DNA from: Sulfuriferula plumbiphila
GTDB lineage: Bacteria; Pseudomonadota; Gammaproteobacteria; Burkholderiales; Sulfuriferulaceae
DNA: 64,000 nt
Assembly: GCF_009938015.1 (NCBI RefSeq)
Contig: NZ_AP021884.1
Coordinates: 434,001-498,000 of the forward strand
Direction: 5' to 3'
The notes below the pieces were generated by a model. That model saw only the letters and a list, made by a program, of their open reading frames with translations, was not told the DNA's origin and did no database searches. Shown here piece by piece: positions 33,628-41,822 of the stretch (position 1 is its first letter; each line of letters opens with the position of its first letter). Position numbers and translations under genes: made by a program.

Positions 33628-36456
33628 ATGAAACCCAAAAAAAATATTGTCCTGATCACCGGCTGCAACGGACGCATCGGCGATGCGGTAATGCGGCGGC
33701 TGACCGGACGTTTCAGCGATGTCGTGGGCTTCGACCGCAACGCGCCCTCTCCGCCGCCGCCCGACTGCGTGCGCATACCGGTCGATATCGCTTCTGATGA
33801 CAGCTTACGCGAGGGACTGCGCATCCTGCGGGAACACCACGGAACCCGCATCGCCGCCGTGGTCCATTTAGCTGCCTATTACGATTTCCTCGGCAAGCCG
33901 AGCCCGAAATACGACGCGATCACAGTCGAGGGCACGCGACGTCTGCTGCGTGGGCTGCGCGAGGGCACCGGACGCATGCTGCGCGAGGGCTTCGAGGTCG
34001 AGCAATTCATTTTCGCCAGCACCATGCTCGTGCACCGGCCGGGCGAGCCGGGCCAGTTCATCACCGAGGACTGGCCGATCGGGCCAACCTGGGCCTACCC
34101 GGAGTCGAAGGTCCGCACCGAGGCGCTCATCCGGGCGGAGCGCGGCGCGATTCCCGCCGTGCTGCTTCGCTTCGCCGGCGTCTACGATGATGTCTGCCAC
34201 TCGCCGCCGCTCGCGCACCAAATTCAGCGCATCTACGAGCGGCAGCTCGCCGGCCATCTGTATTCCGGCGAGACCTCGCACGGCCAAGCCTTCATCCACC
34301 TGGACGACGTGGTGGATGCCATCGAGCGCGCCGTGGAGCGTCGCGCCCAACTGCCGCCGGAGGCGGCGATCCTCATCGGCGAGCCGGAGACGCTGAGCTA
34401 CGATGAACTGCAGCATACGTTTTCGCGGCTGATTCGCGACGAGTCGTGGGAGACGCACAATATTCCCGGGCCGATCGCGAAGGCCGGCGCATGGGTTCAG
34501 GACCACATTCCCGGCCAGGATCAGTTCATCAAGCCGTGGATGATCGATCGGGCTAACGATCATTACGCCCTCGACATCACGCGCGCCCGCACCTTGCTTG
34601 ATTGGGCGCCAAGTCGTTCGCTGCGCCAGACACTGCCCAAGATGGTAGCGGCATTGCAGGCCGATCCGTTCAGCTGGTACCGCGAGCACGGCCTGGAGCC
34701 GCCCGCGTCGATAACGCAGAAAGCAGAGCAAGCCGTGCCGCAGGTGACCGAGCAGCCCGAGCACGCGCCGGCGTCAGCGCATGTGCATGTGCATGCGCAA
34801 GGCTGCCTGATGCATGCCTGCCCGATGCACCCGGAAGTCTGTCAGTCTTCGCCGGGAAACTGTCCGCGGTGCGACACGAACCTGGAACCCCTCGCGCCGC
34901 CATCGCCGCAGGCGGTCGAATACACCTGCCCGATGCATCCCGAAGTCGTGCGCAACGAACCGGGCAATTGCCCCAAGTGCGGCATGACACTGGTGCCGCG
35001 CAGCGCCCCGGTGGAGCACGCGGACGAACATCCCGACATGATGGTCGACGAGCATCGGAAAATGCTCTGGCCGCACTATCTCAACATGATGCTCGGCTTG
35101 TGGCTGCTGACCAGCCCGTTTACGCTCGGCTATCTGAGCGATTTCGTCCCCGACGCGAATCAACTGCGCGTTATGGCCGAGCGCGGGCTGCCATCGTTTG
35201 ATCTGCGCAACCTGCTGATGACCTGGAGCGATGTCATCAGCGGAATTCTGGTTGTGGTCTTGAGTGCCTTGTCCGCCAACGCGTCGCGCCGCTATCCGTG
35301 GGCGCAGTGGGCAAACGCCTTCGTCGGCGTCTGGTTGCTGTTCGCTCCATTGGTATTCTGGACACCGTTGCCAGAGGCTTATGCGAATGGGACGCTGATC
35401 GGTGCGCTGGTGATCGCGTTTTCCGTGCTGGTCCCGATGATGCCGGGCATGAGCATGGCCGGCATGATGGGCGGGCCCGACGTACCACCGGGATGGGCCT
35501 ATACGCCGTCAAGCTGGTTGCAGCGCATGCCGATCGGGGTGCTCGCGCTGATCGGTTTTCTTATCGCACGCATTCTCGGCGCCTATCAGCTCGGCCATAT
35601 CGATAGTGTTTGGGAGCCATTCTTCGCCGGTAGCGGTGACATGAAGGGCGTGATGAACGGCACGGAGACGATCATTACTTCGGACGTGTCCAAGGCCTGG
35701 CCGATTGCCGATGGCGCCCTGGGCGGCATCGTCTACATGGCCGAACTGGTGATGGTTTGGATGGGTGGAAAAACTCGCTGGCGCACCATGCCGTGGATGG
35801 TACTCGCGCTGGCCATCCTGATCCTGCCGCTGGGCGTGGTGAGTATCTATTTCGTCATCATCCAGCCGATTGTGATCGGCACCTGGTGCACGCTGTGCCT
35901 GATCGCCGCGCTCGCGATGGCGGTGATGATTCCCTACGCGCTGAACGAATTCGTGGCGATGGGCCAATTCCTGGTTTGGGCGCGCCGCCAGGGCAAACCG
36001 TTCTGGCGCACCTTCTGGACCGGCGACGCGATGGAAGGCGGCAGCGCCGACAGGTCCAAAGGGCTCATCGGAACACCGCGCGAGCAGATCGCACAGGCCA
36101 CGCGCGGTGTGACCTATCCCTGGACGCTGACGCTCAGCATCGCGATCGGTGTGTGGCTCACGTTCACGCGGCTCAGCTTCGACACCTCGGGCGCCATGGC
36201 CGACAGCGATCACCTGATCGGTGCATTGGTGGTGACCTTCTCGATCATGGCCTACGCTGAGGTCGGCCGCGCCGTGCGCTTCATCAACATCCCGTTCGGC
36301 GTATGGTTGATCGCCGCACCGTGGCTGCTCGACGGTATCGCCTCGCCGCTGGCAATCTGGAACGGTGTCATCTGCGGAATACTGCTGATTGCATTGGCGA
36401 TCCCGCGCGGCCCGGTCAAGGATTCTTATGCGGGCTGGGATCGATATATTGTTTAG
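33628..36456 (+). CDS. Fusion protein: SDR epimerase / two heavy-metal-binding domains / SPW and VKOR membrane domains
   Basis: A 942-residue protein. Residues 1-345: short-chain dehydrogenase-like domain with ITGCNGRIG (11-18) and catalytic Y157-PES-K161. Residues 380-395: His-rich linker. Residues about 394-425 and 432-460: two short domains of the type CPMHPEV-(N/S)-PGNCP-C, known from copper proteins. From about 478: SPW-repeat helices (MMLGLWLLTSPFTLGYL; FVGVWLLFAPLVFW). A VKOR-like segment with C754-TL-C757 follows, then two more SPW-type blocks to the end. All parts are one open frame, with good codon use and no stop. VKOR parts form disulfides using quinone. The combination suggests a redox/metal membrane enzyme; its substrate is unknown. 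Cytochrome c lies 19 bases downstream. Confidence 0.8.
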   Translation: MKPKKNIVLITGCNGRIGDAVMRRLTGRFSDVVGFDRNAPSPPPPDCVRIPVDIASDDSLREGLRILREHHGTRIAAVVHLAAYYDFLGKPSPKYDAITVEGTRRLLRGLREGTGRMLREGFEVEQFIFASTMLVHRPGEPGQFITEDWPIGPTWAYPESKVRTEALIRAERGAIPAVLLRFAGVYDDVCHSPPLAHQIQRIYERQLAGHLYSGETSHGQAFIHLDDVVDAIERAVERRAQLPPEAAILIGEPETLSYDELQHTFSRLIRDESWETHNIPGPIAKAGAWVQDHIPGQDQFIKPWMIDRANDHYALDITRARTLLDWAPSRSLRQTLPKMVAALQADPFSWYREHGLEPPASITQKAEQAVPQVTEQPEHAPASAHVHVHAQGCLMHACPMHPEVCQSSPGNCPRCDTNLEPLAPPSPQAVEYTCPMHPEVVRNEPGNCPKCGMTLVPRSAPVEHADEHPDMMVDEHRKMLWPHYLNMMLGLWLLTSPFTLGYLSDFVPDANQLRVMAERGLPSFDLRNLLMTWSDVISGILVVVLSALSANASRRYPWAQWANAFVGVWLLFAPLVFWTPLPEAYANGTLIGALVIAFSVLVPMMPGMSMAGMMGGPDVPPGWAYTPSSWLQRMPIGVLALIGFLIARILGAYQLGHIDSVWEPFFAGSGDMKGVMNGTETIITSDVSKAWPIADGALGGIVYMAELVMVWMGGKTRWRTMPWMVLALAILILPLGVVSIYFVIIQPIVIGTWCTLCLIAALAMAVMIPYALNEFVAMGQFLVWARRQGKPFWRTFWTGDAMEGGSADRSKGLIGTPREQIAQATRGVTYPWTLTLSIAIGVWLTFTRLSFDTSGAMADSDHLIGALVVTFSIMAYAEVGRAVRFINIPFGVWLIAAPWLLDGIASPLAIWNGVICGILLIALAIPRGPVKDSYAGWDRYIV

Positions 36457-36475
36457 GAACTCTCGGGAGGTATCG

Positions 36476-37252
36476 ATGAACCATGACCTGAAACAGTATC
36501 CTCAGCCCATAACAGGTATGACGCTGCGCAGGTTGCCGGTCGCGATGCGCGCGCTGTTCTCATGCTTTCTGATCACGATCGGCATGGGATTTCTCGCGGC
36601 GATCTACTACCTCTTTCTGCAAGATGTCGACCCGCACCAGCGGATGGGTATGTCGCTCGTCCCCAGTGTGGCAGCGAAATACTATGGTGAACGGAGTGGC
36701 ACTCGTCTTGAGTCCGCTTTACGCGGATCCATGTCGAGCCGGATCAGCGCTGCGGACAAGGCGAAGGTCGTCGGCTGGCTGCGAGATGGCGCGACGCAGG
36801 ATGGATTCGCCGGCGTCCAGCCCATCTTCGAGAACACTTGCGCTGTTTGTCACAGCGCGAAGCCGGGTTTGCCGATCCCGCCTCTGACGACCTTCGAGCA
36901 AGTGAAGGCGTTAGCCCAAGTGGATATGGGAACCTCTCTTCTCGTGTTGGCACGCGTTTCCCATGTGCATCTGTTCGGCATCAGCATCATTTTTCTGCTC
37001 ACCGGGACAATTTTTGCGATGAGCGAAATTTCCTGGAAATGGCGCTTGCCGATCCTTGTGATTCCCTACCTCGCCATCTGGGCGGACATCGGCTCGTGGT
37101 GGATGACCAAGTACGAGCCGGTGTTTGCATATGTGGTCGTGGGCGGCGGCGCGCTCCTGGGCTCGGCGCTGGGCGTGCAAATTTTCTTTTCGCTGTGGGA
37201 AATGTGGTTTGCTGATCGCCCATCAAAACACACTCGCCAGCGCATGCTTTGA
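36476..37252 (+). CDS. Membrane-anchored cytochrome c protein
   Basis: A 258-residue protein. One N-terminal helix (about 20-48), a periplasmic part with a single haem site C122-AVCH126, then three or four helices (about 158-250). The haem domain begins DAVQP-like (FAGVQPIFENTCAVCHSAKP). The start ATG 36476 has GGGAGG in front, close behind the SDR/VKOR fusion, so the two form an operon. It could take electrons from the VKOR part or from quinol. The order is unlike common cytochromes, and no named family is recognised. Confidence 0.72.
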   Translation: MNHDLKQYPQPITGMTLRRLPVAMRALFSCFLITIGMGFLAAIYYLFLQDVDPHQRMGMSLVPSVAAKYYGERSGTRLESALRGSMSSRISAADKAKVVGWLRDGATQDGFAGVQPIFENTCAVCHSAKPGLPIPPLTTFEQVKALAQVDMGTSLLVLARVSHVHLFGISIIFLLTGTIFAMSEISWKWRLPILVIPYLAIWADIGSWWMTKYEPVFAYVVVGGGALLGSALGVQIFFSLWEMWFADRPSKHTRQRML

Positions 37253-37357
37253 AGACGCAGCGATCAGGACACCGGGATGACACCATGCCCGTCATCCAGC
37301 ATGCGAAGTTTGCGCTGCGCTATGCCGCGTATACGTAGTTCAAAGGAGGAAAGCGAG

Positions 37358-39037
37358 ATGGGCCACCGCGATGACGGCGCGACGCAATCCGATGCACTGG
37401 TGCTCTTCGGCATCACGGGGGATCTTGCCCACAAGAGAATTTTCCCGGCGCTCTATGCAATGGCGAAACGCGGCGGCGTCAACGTGCCGGTGGTGGGCGT
37501 CGCCACCTCGAAGTTGAGCTCGGCGCAATTGCGCGAGCGGGCGGCGGAGAGCATCGCGAAATCGGGCGGGATCGATGACCGGAAAGCCCTCGACCATCTG
37601 CTCTCGCTGCTTAGCTACGTGAGCGGTGACTATAACGCCCCGGGCACGTTCACGGCGATAAAAGAGGCGCTGGGCGGCGCCCGGCGCACTACCTGGCCAT
37701 CCCGCCCGCGCGTCATCGTCGAAAAACCGTTCGGGCGCGACCTGGCGTCGGCGCGGAAGCTCAACCGCATCGCGCTGTCGGTGTTCGCTGAAGACGCGAT
37801 CTTCCGCATCGACCACTATCTCGGGAAGGAGGCGATCATGAATATCCTCTATTTCCGTTTCGCCAATTCGTTTCTCGAGCCGATCTGGAACCGCAACTTT
37901 GTGGCCAGCATTCAGATCACGCTGGCCGAGGATTTCGGCGTGGAGGGCCGCGGCGCGTTTTACGAAAGCGCCGGTTGTTTGCGTGATGTTATCCAGAACC
38001 ATTTGTTCCAGATTGTCGCGCTGCTGGCCATGGAGCCGCCGGCCTATCAGGGCTATGGCGCCGTGCACAGCGAGAAAACCAAGGTGTTCCAGGCCATGCG
38101 CCCGCTGCAGCCGGACGACGTGGTGCGCGGCCAGTACACCGGCTACCGGAAAGAGCCGGGCGTGGCGCAGGGCTCGGATGTCGAGACGTTCTGCGCTCTG
38201 CGGCTGTTCATCGATTCGTGGCGCTGGGAAGGGGTGCCGTGGTATCTGCGCTCCGGCAAATGTCTGGCTGAAACTGCGGCCGAGGTCCTGGTGGAGTTGA
38301 AGCCGCCGCCGCAAAGGCTGTTCGACGATTCAGCCCCGGTGGACGGCCGGGCCAATTATCTGCGCTTCCGTCTCTCTCCCAACGCTGCCGTCGCCCTCGC
38401 CGCACGCGTCAAGCGCGCCGGCAAGGAGTTCGTCGGCGACCAGCGCGAACTCTACCTGCTGGAGGAACAGCCGGGAGAGCAAACACCCTACGAGCGGCTG
38501 AAGGCGATCGCCGGCAGCCACCCGTTCCAGATCGTGCTCGCCGGCAAGGCGCATCCGCGCGACGAGGGAGGTAAACACCTGATCGAGCAACTGCATGCGT
38601 ATGCTCGCGCACTCGAAGGCAGCTTGCCGGTCGCCTATCTGCCCGACTACGACATGGAAACCGCGCTTGCCCTGGTGTCGGGCGTGAACCTGTGGCTGAA
38701 CACGCCGCTGCGTCCGCTCGAAGCCTCCGGCACCAGTGGCATGAAGGCCGCGTTCAACGGCGTACCGAGCCTATCGGTGCTCGACGGCTGGTGGATTGAG
38801 GGCTGCATCGAGGGCGTGACCGGCTGGGCGATCTGCAATGCGGCGGGTGTGGCGGATGATGAAGCGAGTGCGCTCTACGACAAGCTCGAGCAAGCGGTGC
38901 TGCCGCTTTATTACGGAGACAGCGGCGATCCGGCTGGCTGGGTCAAAGTGATGAAAGGCGTGATCAGCAAGAACGCGTCCTATTTCAACAGCCATCGCAT
39001 GATGCGCCGCTATGCGACGGAGGCGTACATCCGATGA
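37358..39037 (+). CDS. Chimera: glucose-6-phosphate dehydrogenase with glucan phosphorylase tail
   Basis: A 559-residue frame. Residues 14-375 are G6[14 protein letters not shown] (18-29, NADP site), EKPFGRD (122-128), RIDHYLGKE (150-158). Around residues 108-118 the family has a longer segment; here [11 protein letters not shown] replaces it, and the bases show AHYLAIPP in another frame, so two indels remove about 20-25 residues. From about residue 385 the sequence is alpha-glucan phosphorylase (GlgP) C-terminus: [20 protein letters not shown], and [14 protein letters not shown] with the PLP lysine K463. G6PD lacks its last part and GlgP lacks most of its length. Whether it is active is doubtful. 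It has an excellent ribosome site (AAAGGAGG). Confidence 0.8.
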   Translation: MGHRDDGATQSDALVLFGITGDLAHKRIFPALYAMAKRGGVNVPVVGVATSKLSSAQLRERAAESIAKSGGIDDRKALDHLLSLLSYVSGDYNAPGTFTAIKEALGGARRTTWPSRPRVIVEKPFGRDLASARKLNRIALSVFAEDAIFRIDHYLGKEAIMNILYFRFANSFLEPIWNRNFVASIQITLAEDFGVEGRGAFYESAGCLRDVIQNHLFQIVALLAMEPPAYQGYGAVHSEKTKVFQAMRPLQPDDVVRGQYTGYRKEPGVAQGSDVETFCALRLFIDSWRWEGVPWYLRSGKCLAETAAEVLVELKPPPQRLFDDSAPVDGRANYLRFRLSPNAAVALAARVKRAGKEFVGDQRELYLLEEQPGEQTPYERLKAIAGSHPFQIVLAGKAHPRDEGGKHLIEQLHAYARALEGSLPVAYLPDYDMETALALVSGVNLWLNTPLRPLEASGTSGMKAAFNGVPSLSVLDGWWIEGCIEGVTGWAICNAAGVADDEASALYDKLEQAVLPLYYGDSGDPAGWVKVMKGVISKNASYFNSHRMMRRYATEAYIR

Positions 39038-39083
39038 GGCATTCGTGAAACGCGGCGGCAAATAATGAGCGAGGAGATAGGAT

Positions 39084-39212
39084 ATGGACTGGTTAGCGCA
39101 GAACTGGATATGGGTTGTGATTTTCGTCCTATTCATCGGCATGCATCTGTTCGGACACGGCGGGCATGGCGACCGTGGCGGTGGCGGGGACGAGTATCGG
39201 TATAACGCATGA
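39084..39212 (+). CDS. DUF2933-like membrane protein, copy 3 (short)
   Basis: A 42-residue protein: DWLAQNWIWVVIFVLFIGMH, then FGHGGHGDRGGGGDEYRYNA. The sequence from 39065 is nearly the same as from 32287, including the ribosome site GAGGAG. The His/Lys tail of the other copies is missing. It is 19 bases before the HD-GYP gene. The role is unknown. Confidence 0.65.
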   Translation: MDWLAQNWIWVVIFVLFIGMHLFGHGGHGDRGGGGDEYRYNA

Positions 39213-39231
39213 GATCAATAGCATCCGCTGA

Positions 39232-40494
39232 ATGAAGAATCGCGCGTCAATCCACAAACGGGTAATTTTGCGGCTGTTGATTGCCTGGCTCGCGCTATCT
39301 GTAGTCATCGGCGCCGCAGTGTCGTATTTCGAAATACGCAAGGCGGAAGCGCTGGTGCTGCAACTCGCGATCGCCGGATCGCGCAGTTTCGCAGCGTCTA
39401 ATCTGTATCACTTCAATCGCCCCGGCGAGGCGCATGAAGCCGCATTGAGACGGCAGGCCGAGCAGCTTCTCAGGCAGCAATTTTTAATGATCACGCTATA
39501 TGACCGCGACCGGCACCCGATTCTGCAAGTCGCGGCGCCCGGAGCAAGCGCAGTTGATCTGATGCAACAGCATCGGCACTTGTTACTCCCCGGGCGGACG
39601 GCGCAGCACAATGCCACTTTTTTTCGCCAGCGGCTGCTGATGCATATTTTGCTGCCCCTCAAGCAGTCTGACGATACGCTGGCCGGCTATTTCGAGGGCG
39701 TGTACCAAGTCGATCCCCAGACGTTCGCGCGTATTCGCAACGACGTGCTCGGCGCCTTGTCGTTAGTGGTGCTGGTGACGCTTGCTAGCGCGCTGGCGCT
39801 GTATCCTGTGATTATTTCGCTGAACCGCGAATTGATCAAATTTTCGGGTGATTTACTAAAAGGAAACATCAATCTGATGGAGGTGCTGGGAAGCGCCATC
39901 GCAATGCGCGATGCCGATACCGGGGCGCACAATTATCGCGTCACGATTTATGCCGCCCGGCTCGGCGAAACAATCGGCCTCGCGCCGTCGCAGCTACGCA
40001 AGTTGATCGCGGGCGCCTTTCTACATGATGTCGGCAAAATCGGCATCAGCGACACAGTCCTGCTCAAGTCCGGTCAGCTTAGTGATGACGAGTTGCGCGT
40101 CATGCACGGCCATGTATCGCTAGGCGTCGATATCCTGCGCAAATCGGAGTGGCTGCAGAACGCCCGCGACGTGGTGGAATTCCACCACGAGCGCTACGAC
40201 GGCAACGGCTATTTGCGCGGGCTCAAAGGCGAGCAGATTCCTTTGAACGCTCGCATTTTCGCGATCGCCGATGTATTCGACGCGCTGGTGTCGAAGCGCC
40301 CTTACAAAGAACCGTGGCCCATTGACGAAGCGCTGTGTCTGCTTGAGCGCGAGCGCGGCAAACATTTCGATCCGGTCCTGCTGGATGCGTTCGTCGATAT
40401 AGTGCACACGGTTTACACGCAGATAAACGGCGCGGATGAAACAACCGTAGCGCGCCTGCTGGATGAACTGGTTAAAAAATATTTCTTTGACTGA
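39232..40494 (+). CDS. HD-GYP cyclic-di-GMP phosphodiesterase
   Basis: A 420-residue protein. Two N-terminal helices (about 12-34 and 168-192) enclose a periplasmic sensor region of about 130 residues. The cytoplasmic HD-GYP domain has HD at 265-266 in FLHDVGKIGISD, HH at 318-319 in EFHHERYDGNGY, and the ADVFDAL motif. The GYP-like box is DGNGYLRGLKGEQIP. It should break down cyclic-di-GMP and thereby control motility or biofilm in response to an envelope signal. The start ATG 39232 has a weak ribosome site. It is the only clear signalling enzyme in the island. Confidence 0.9.
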   Translation: MKNRASIHKRVILRLLIAWLALSVVIGAAVSYFEIRKAEALVLQLAIAGSRSFAASNLYHFNRPGEAHEAALRRQAEQLLRQQFLMITLYDRDRHPILQVAAPGASAVDLMQQHRHLLLPGRTAQHNATFFRQRLLMHILLPLKQSDDTLAGYFEGVYQVDPQTFARIRNDVLGALSLVVLVTLASALALYPVIISLNRELIKFSGDLLKGNINLMEVLGSAIAMRDADTGAHNYRVTIYAARLGETIGLAPSQLRKLIAGAFLHDVGKIGISDTVLLKSGQLSDDELRVMHGHVSLGVDILRKSEWLQNARDVVEFHHERYDGNGYLRGLKGEQIPLNARIFAIADVFDALVSKRPYKEPWPIDEALCLLERERGKHFDPVLLDAFVDIVHTVYTQINGADETTVARLLDELVKKYFFD

Positions 40495-40595
40495 TGTTAT
40501 GCGATGGCGCTGACCGGACGTGCCGCGCCATCTTGCTGGGCTCGCAGCGCTTGCGACAATTCTCGTTTTGTTGGCAACTTTTTAGGAGGAACGAT

Positions 40596-40817
40596 ATGAC
40601 GATCGTACGGAAGATGTTCCGGGTGGAGGGCATGCACTGCGGTGCGTGCGCCGTTTCCACCGGCATGGTGCTCAAGACCGTGAAGGGTGTGAAATCCGCG
40701 CACGCGGACTACGACGCGCGCAGCGCGGAGGTCGAGTACGACGACATCCAGGCCGGTCTGGCAGCGCTGAACCAGGCGCTGGAAGGGTTGGGCTACCGGC
40801 TGGAGGAGAGGACATGA
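40596..40817 (+). CDS. HMA-domain metallochaperone, second copy
   Basis: A 73-residue single HMA domain with VEGMHCGACAVSTGMVLKTV (CxxC inside MHCGAC) and the rest of the ferredoxin-like fold. Strong ribosome site (TTAGGAGGAA). The stop overlaps the next gene (ATGA). It is a different subtype from the HMA protein at 849, without extra Cys. The metal is not known. Confidence 0.88.
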   Translation: MTIVRKMFRVEGMHCGACAVSTGMVLKTVKGVKSAHADYDARSAEVEYDDIQAGLAALNQALEGLGYRLEERT

Positions 40818-41068
40818 TCGACATGCTCTTCATCACTGTTCCCAATTGTGCCCAATGCGCCAAGGCCAAGCACGTGATCGAGAAGGTGCAGCCCGATTTC
40901 CCGGAGCTGAAGGTGGAGTACATCGACGTCACCGTGCACCCGGAGATCCTGCAACAGTACCGCGTGCTGTCCGCTCCCGGCATCGTGCTCAATGGCAAGC
41001 TCGAATACACCGGGGGACTTGAGGAGGATGCCTTCCGCGAGCGCCTGAGGCAGCTTTCCGGCGCGTGA
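40814..41068 (+). CDS. Thioredoxin/glutaredoxin-like protein
   Basis: An 84-residue small thioredoxin-fold protein: FITVPNCAQCAKAKHVIEKV gives the active-site CAQC, YIDVTVHPEILQQYRVLSAP gives the helix and the cis-Pro, then GIVLNGKLEYTGGL. It is translated right after the HMA gene by overlap, so the two probably work together, for example in keeping the CxxC of the chaperone reduced. The protein resembles other arsenic- or copper-island thioredoxins. Confidence 0.8.
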   Translation: MIDMLFITVPNCAQCAKAKHVIEKVQPDFPELKVEYIDVTVHPEILQQYRVLSAPGIVLNGKLEYTGGLEEDAFRERLRQLSGA

Positions 41069-41100
41069 CCACAGGGAAGGACGAGCGCGAACGGTTGTCT

Positions 41101-41121
41101 GGGGCGTAGCTGAAGCGCCCC
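41101..41121 (+). terminator. Hairpin after the HMA/thioredoxin pair
   Basis: GGGGCG-TAGCTGAAG-CGCCCC, a 6-bp GC stem with a 9-base loop, 32 bases after the stop. There is no U-run, so termination is uncertain. Confidence 0.35.
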
Positions 41122-41204
41122 ACGTTGCGCGCATCCGCGATGCTCTAATCGGCGTCCAGCGCGGTGATTGCCGATGTGGCGCCTTACGAGGGTCGAGGTT
41201 GCGG

Positions 41205-41236
41205 TTGACCTGTCACCTGCGCATAGGTTGTACAGT
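41205..41236 (+). promoter_or_regulatory. Possible MerR-type promoter
   Basis: TTGACC (41205-41210) and TACAGT (41231-41236) are separated by 20 bases, longer than the usual 17. The spacer carries ACCT near the left and AGGT near the right, the symmetric half-sites of MerR-family operators. It lies 105 bases upstream of the cfa remnant. No MerR-type gene is in the window. Confidence 0.4.
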
Positions 41237-41341
41237 GCCTACACGCGCTCATGCATCCGAGGATGGCGCGCGGGAAGAGCGAGCGCGAAAGCTTGTTCAG
41301 GTTGCGTAACAATAACATGGCTAATCTCAACAGGAGGTCGC

Positions 41342-41822
41342 ATGGATTTGTTCTTATCTGCAAACGCTGGTGCAAAGCGGGCAGAACGCATCGTGGCGCG
41401 CGTGTTCCGGGATTATCCCGGCAGCATGGCAGTGCGTTTGTGGGATGGACAAACCCTGGCCTTCGGCACTGGCGCGCCTGCATTCACCCTAGCTTTTCGG
41501 GAACCCCGGCCCTTGCGGGAACTGATCCTGTCGCGCGATCCGTTGCGTCTGGCCGAAGCCTATTTTCTGGGGAAGGTGGATATTGAGGGTGATCTCTATG
41601 CCGCCTTGCATCTTAAGGACTATCTGCAATCCTTGCGCCTGTCCATCATCGAGAAGGCCGCCTTATCTTTCTGGAGCGCTTTTGTTGGGGAATTCTGCAG
41701 ATGAGGATGCAGGTACCGCTTCGCCAGGCTGGCGCGCATCCTTGGCTACCCGCCTGGCGGGCGCGCATTCCAAGACACGGGATCGCCAGGCCATCGCTTT
41801 CCACTATGACGTATCCAATGAT
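41342..41822 (+). pseudogene. cfa: Cyclopropane-fatty-acid synthase gene, frameshifted and cut by an IS
   Basis: Codons 1-115 encode the N-terminal part of a CFA synthase-like protein (AVRLWDGQTLAFGTGAPAFT; LRLAEAYFLGKVDIEGDLY). A frameshift near 41680 moves the match to another frame, where HSKTRDRQAIAFHYDVSND starts the methyltransferase domain. At 41823 the IS1380-type element begins and the remainder of the gene is not found on the other side. The gene would have modified membrane lipids. Good ribosome site (AGGAGG). Confidence 0.82.
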
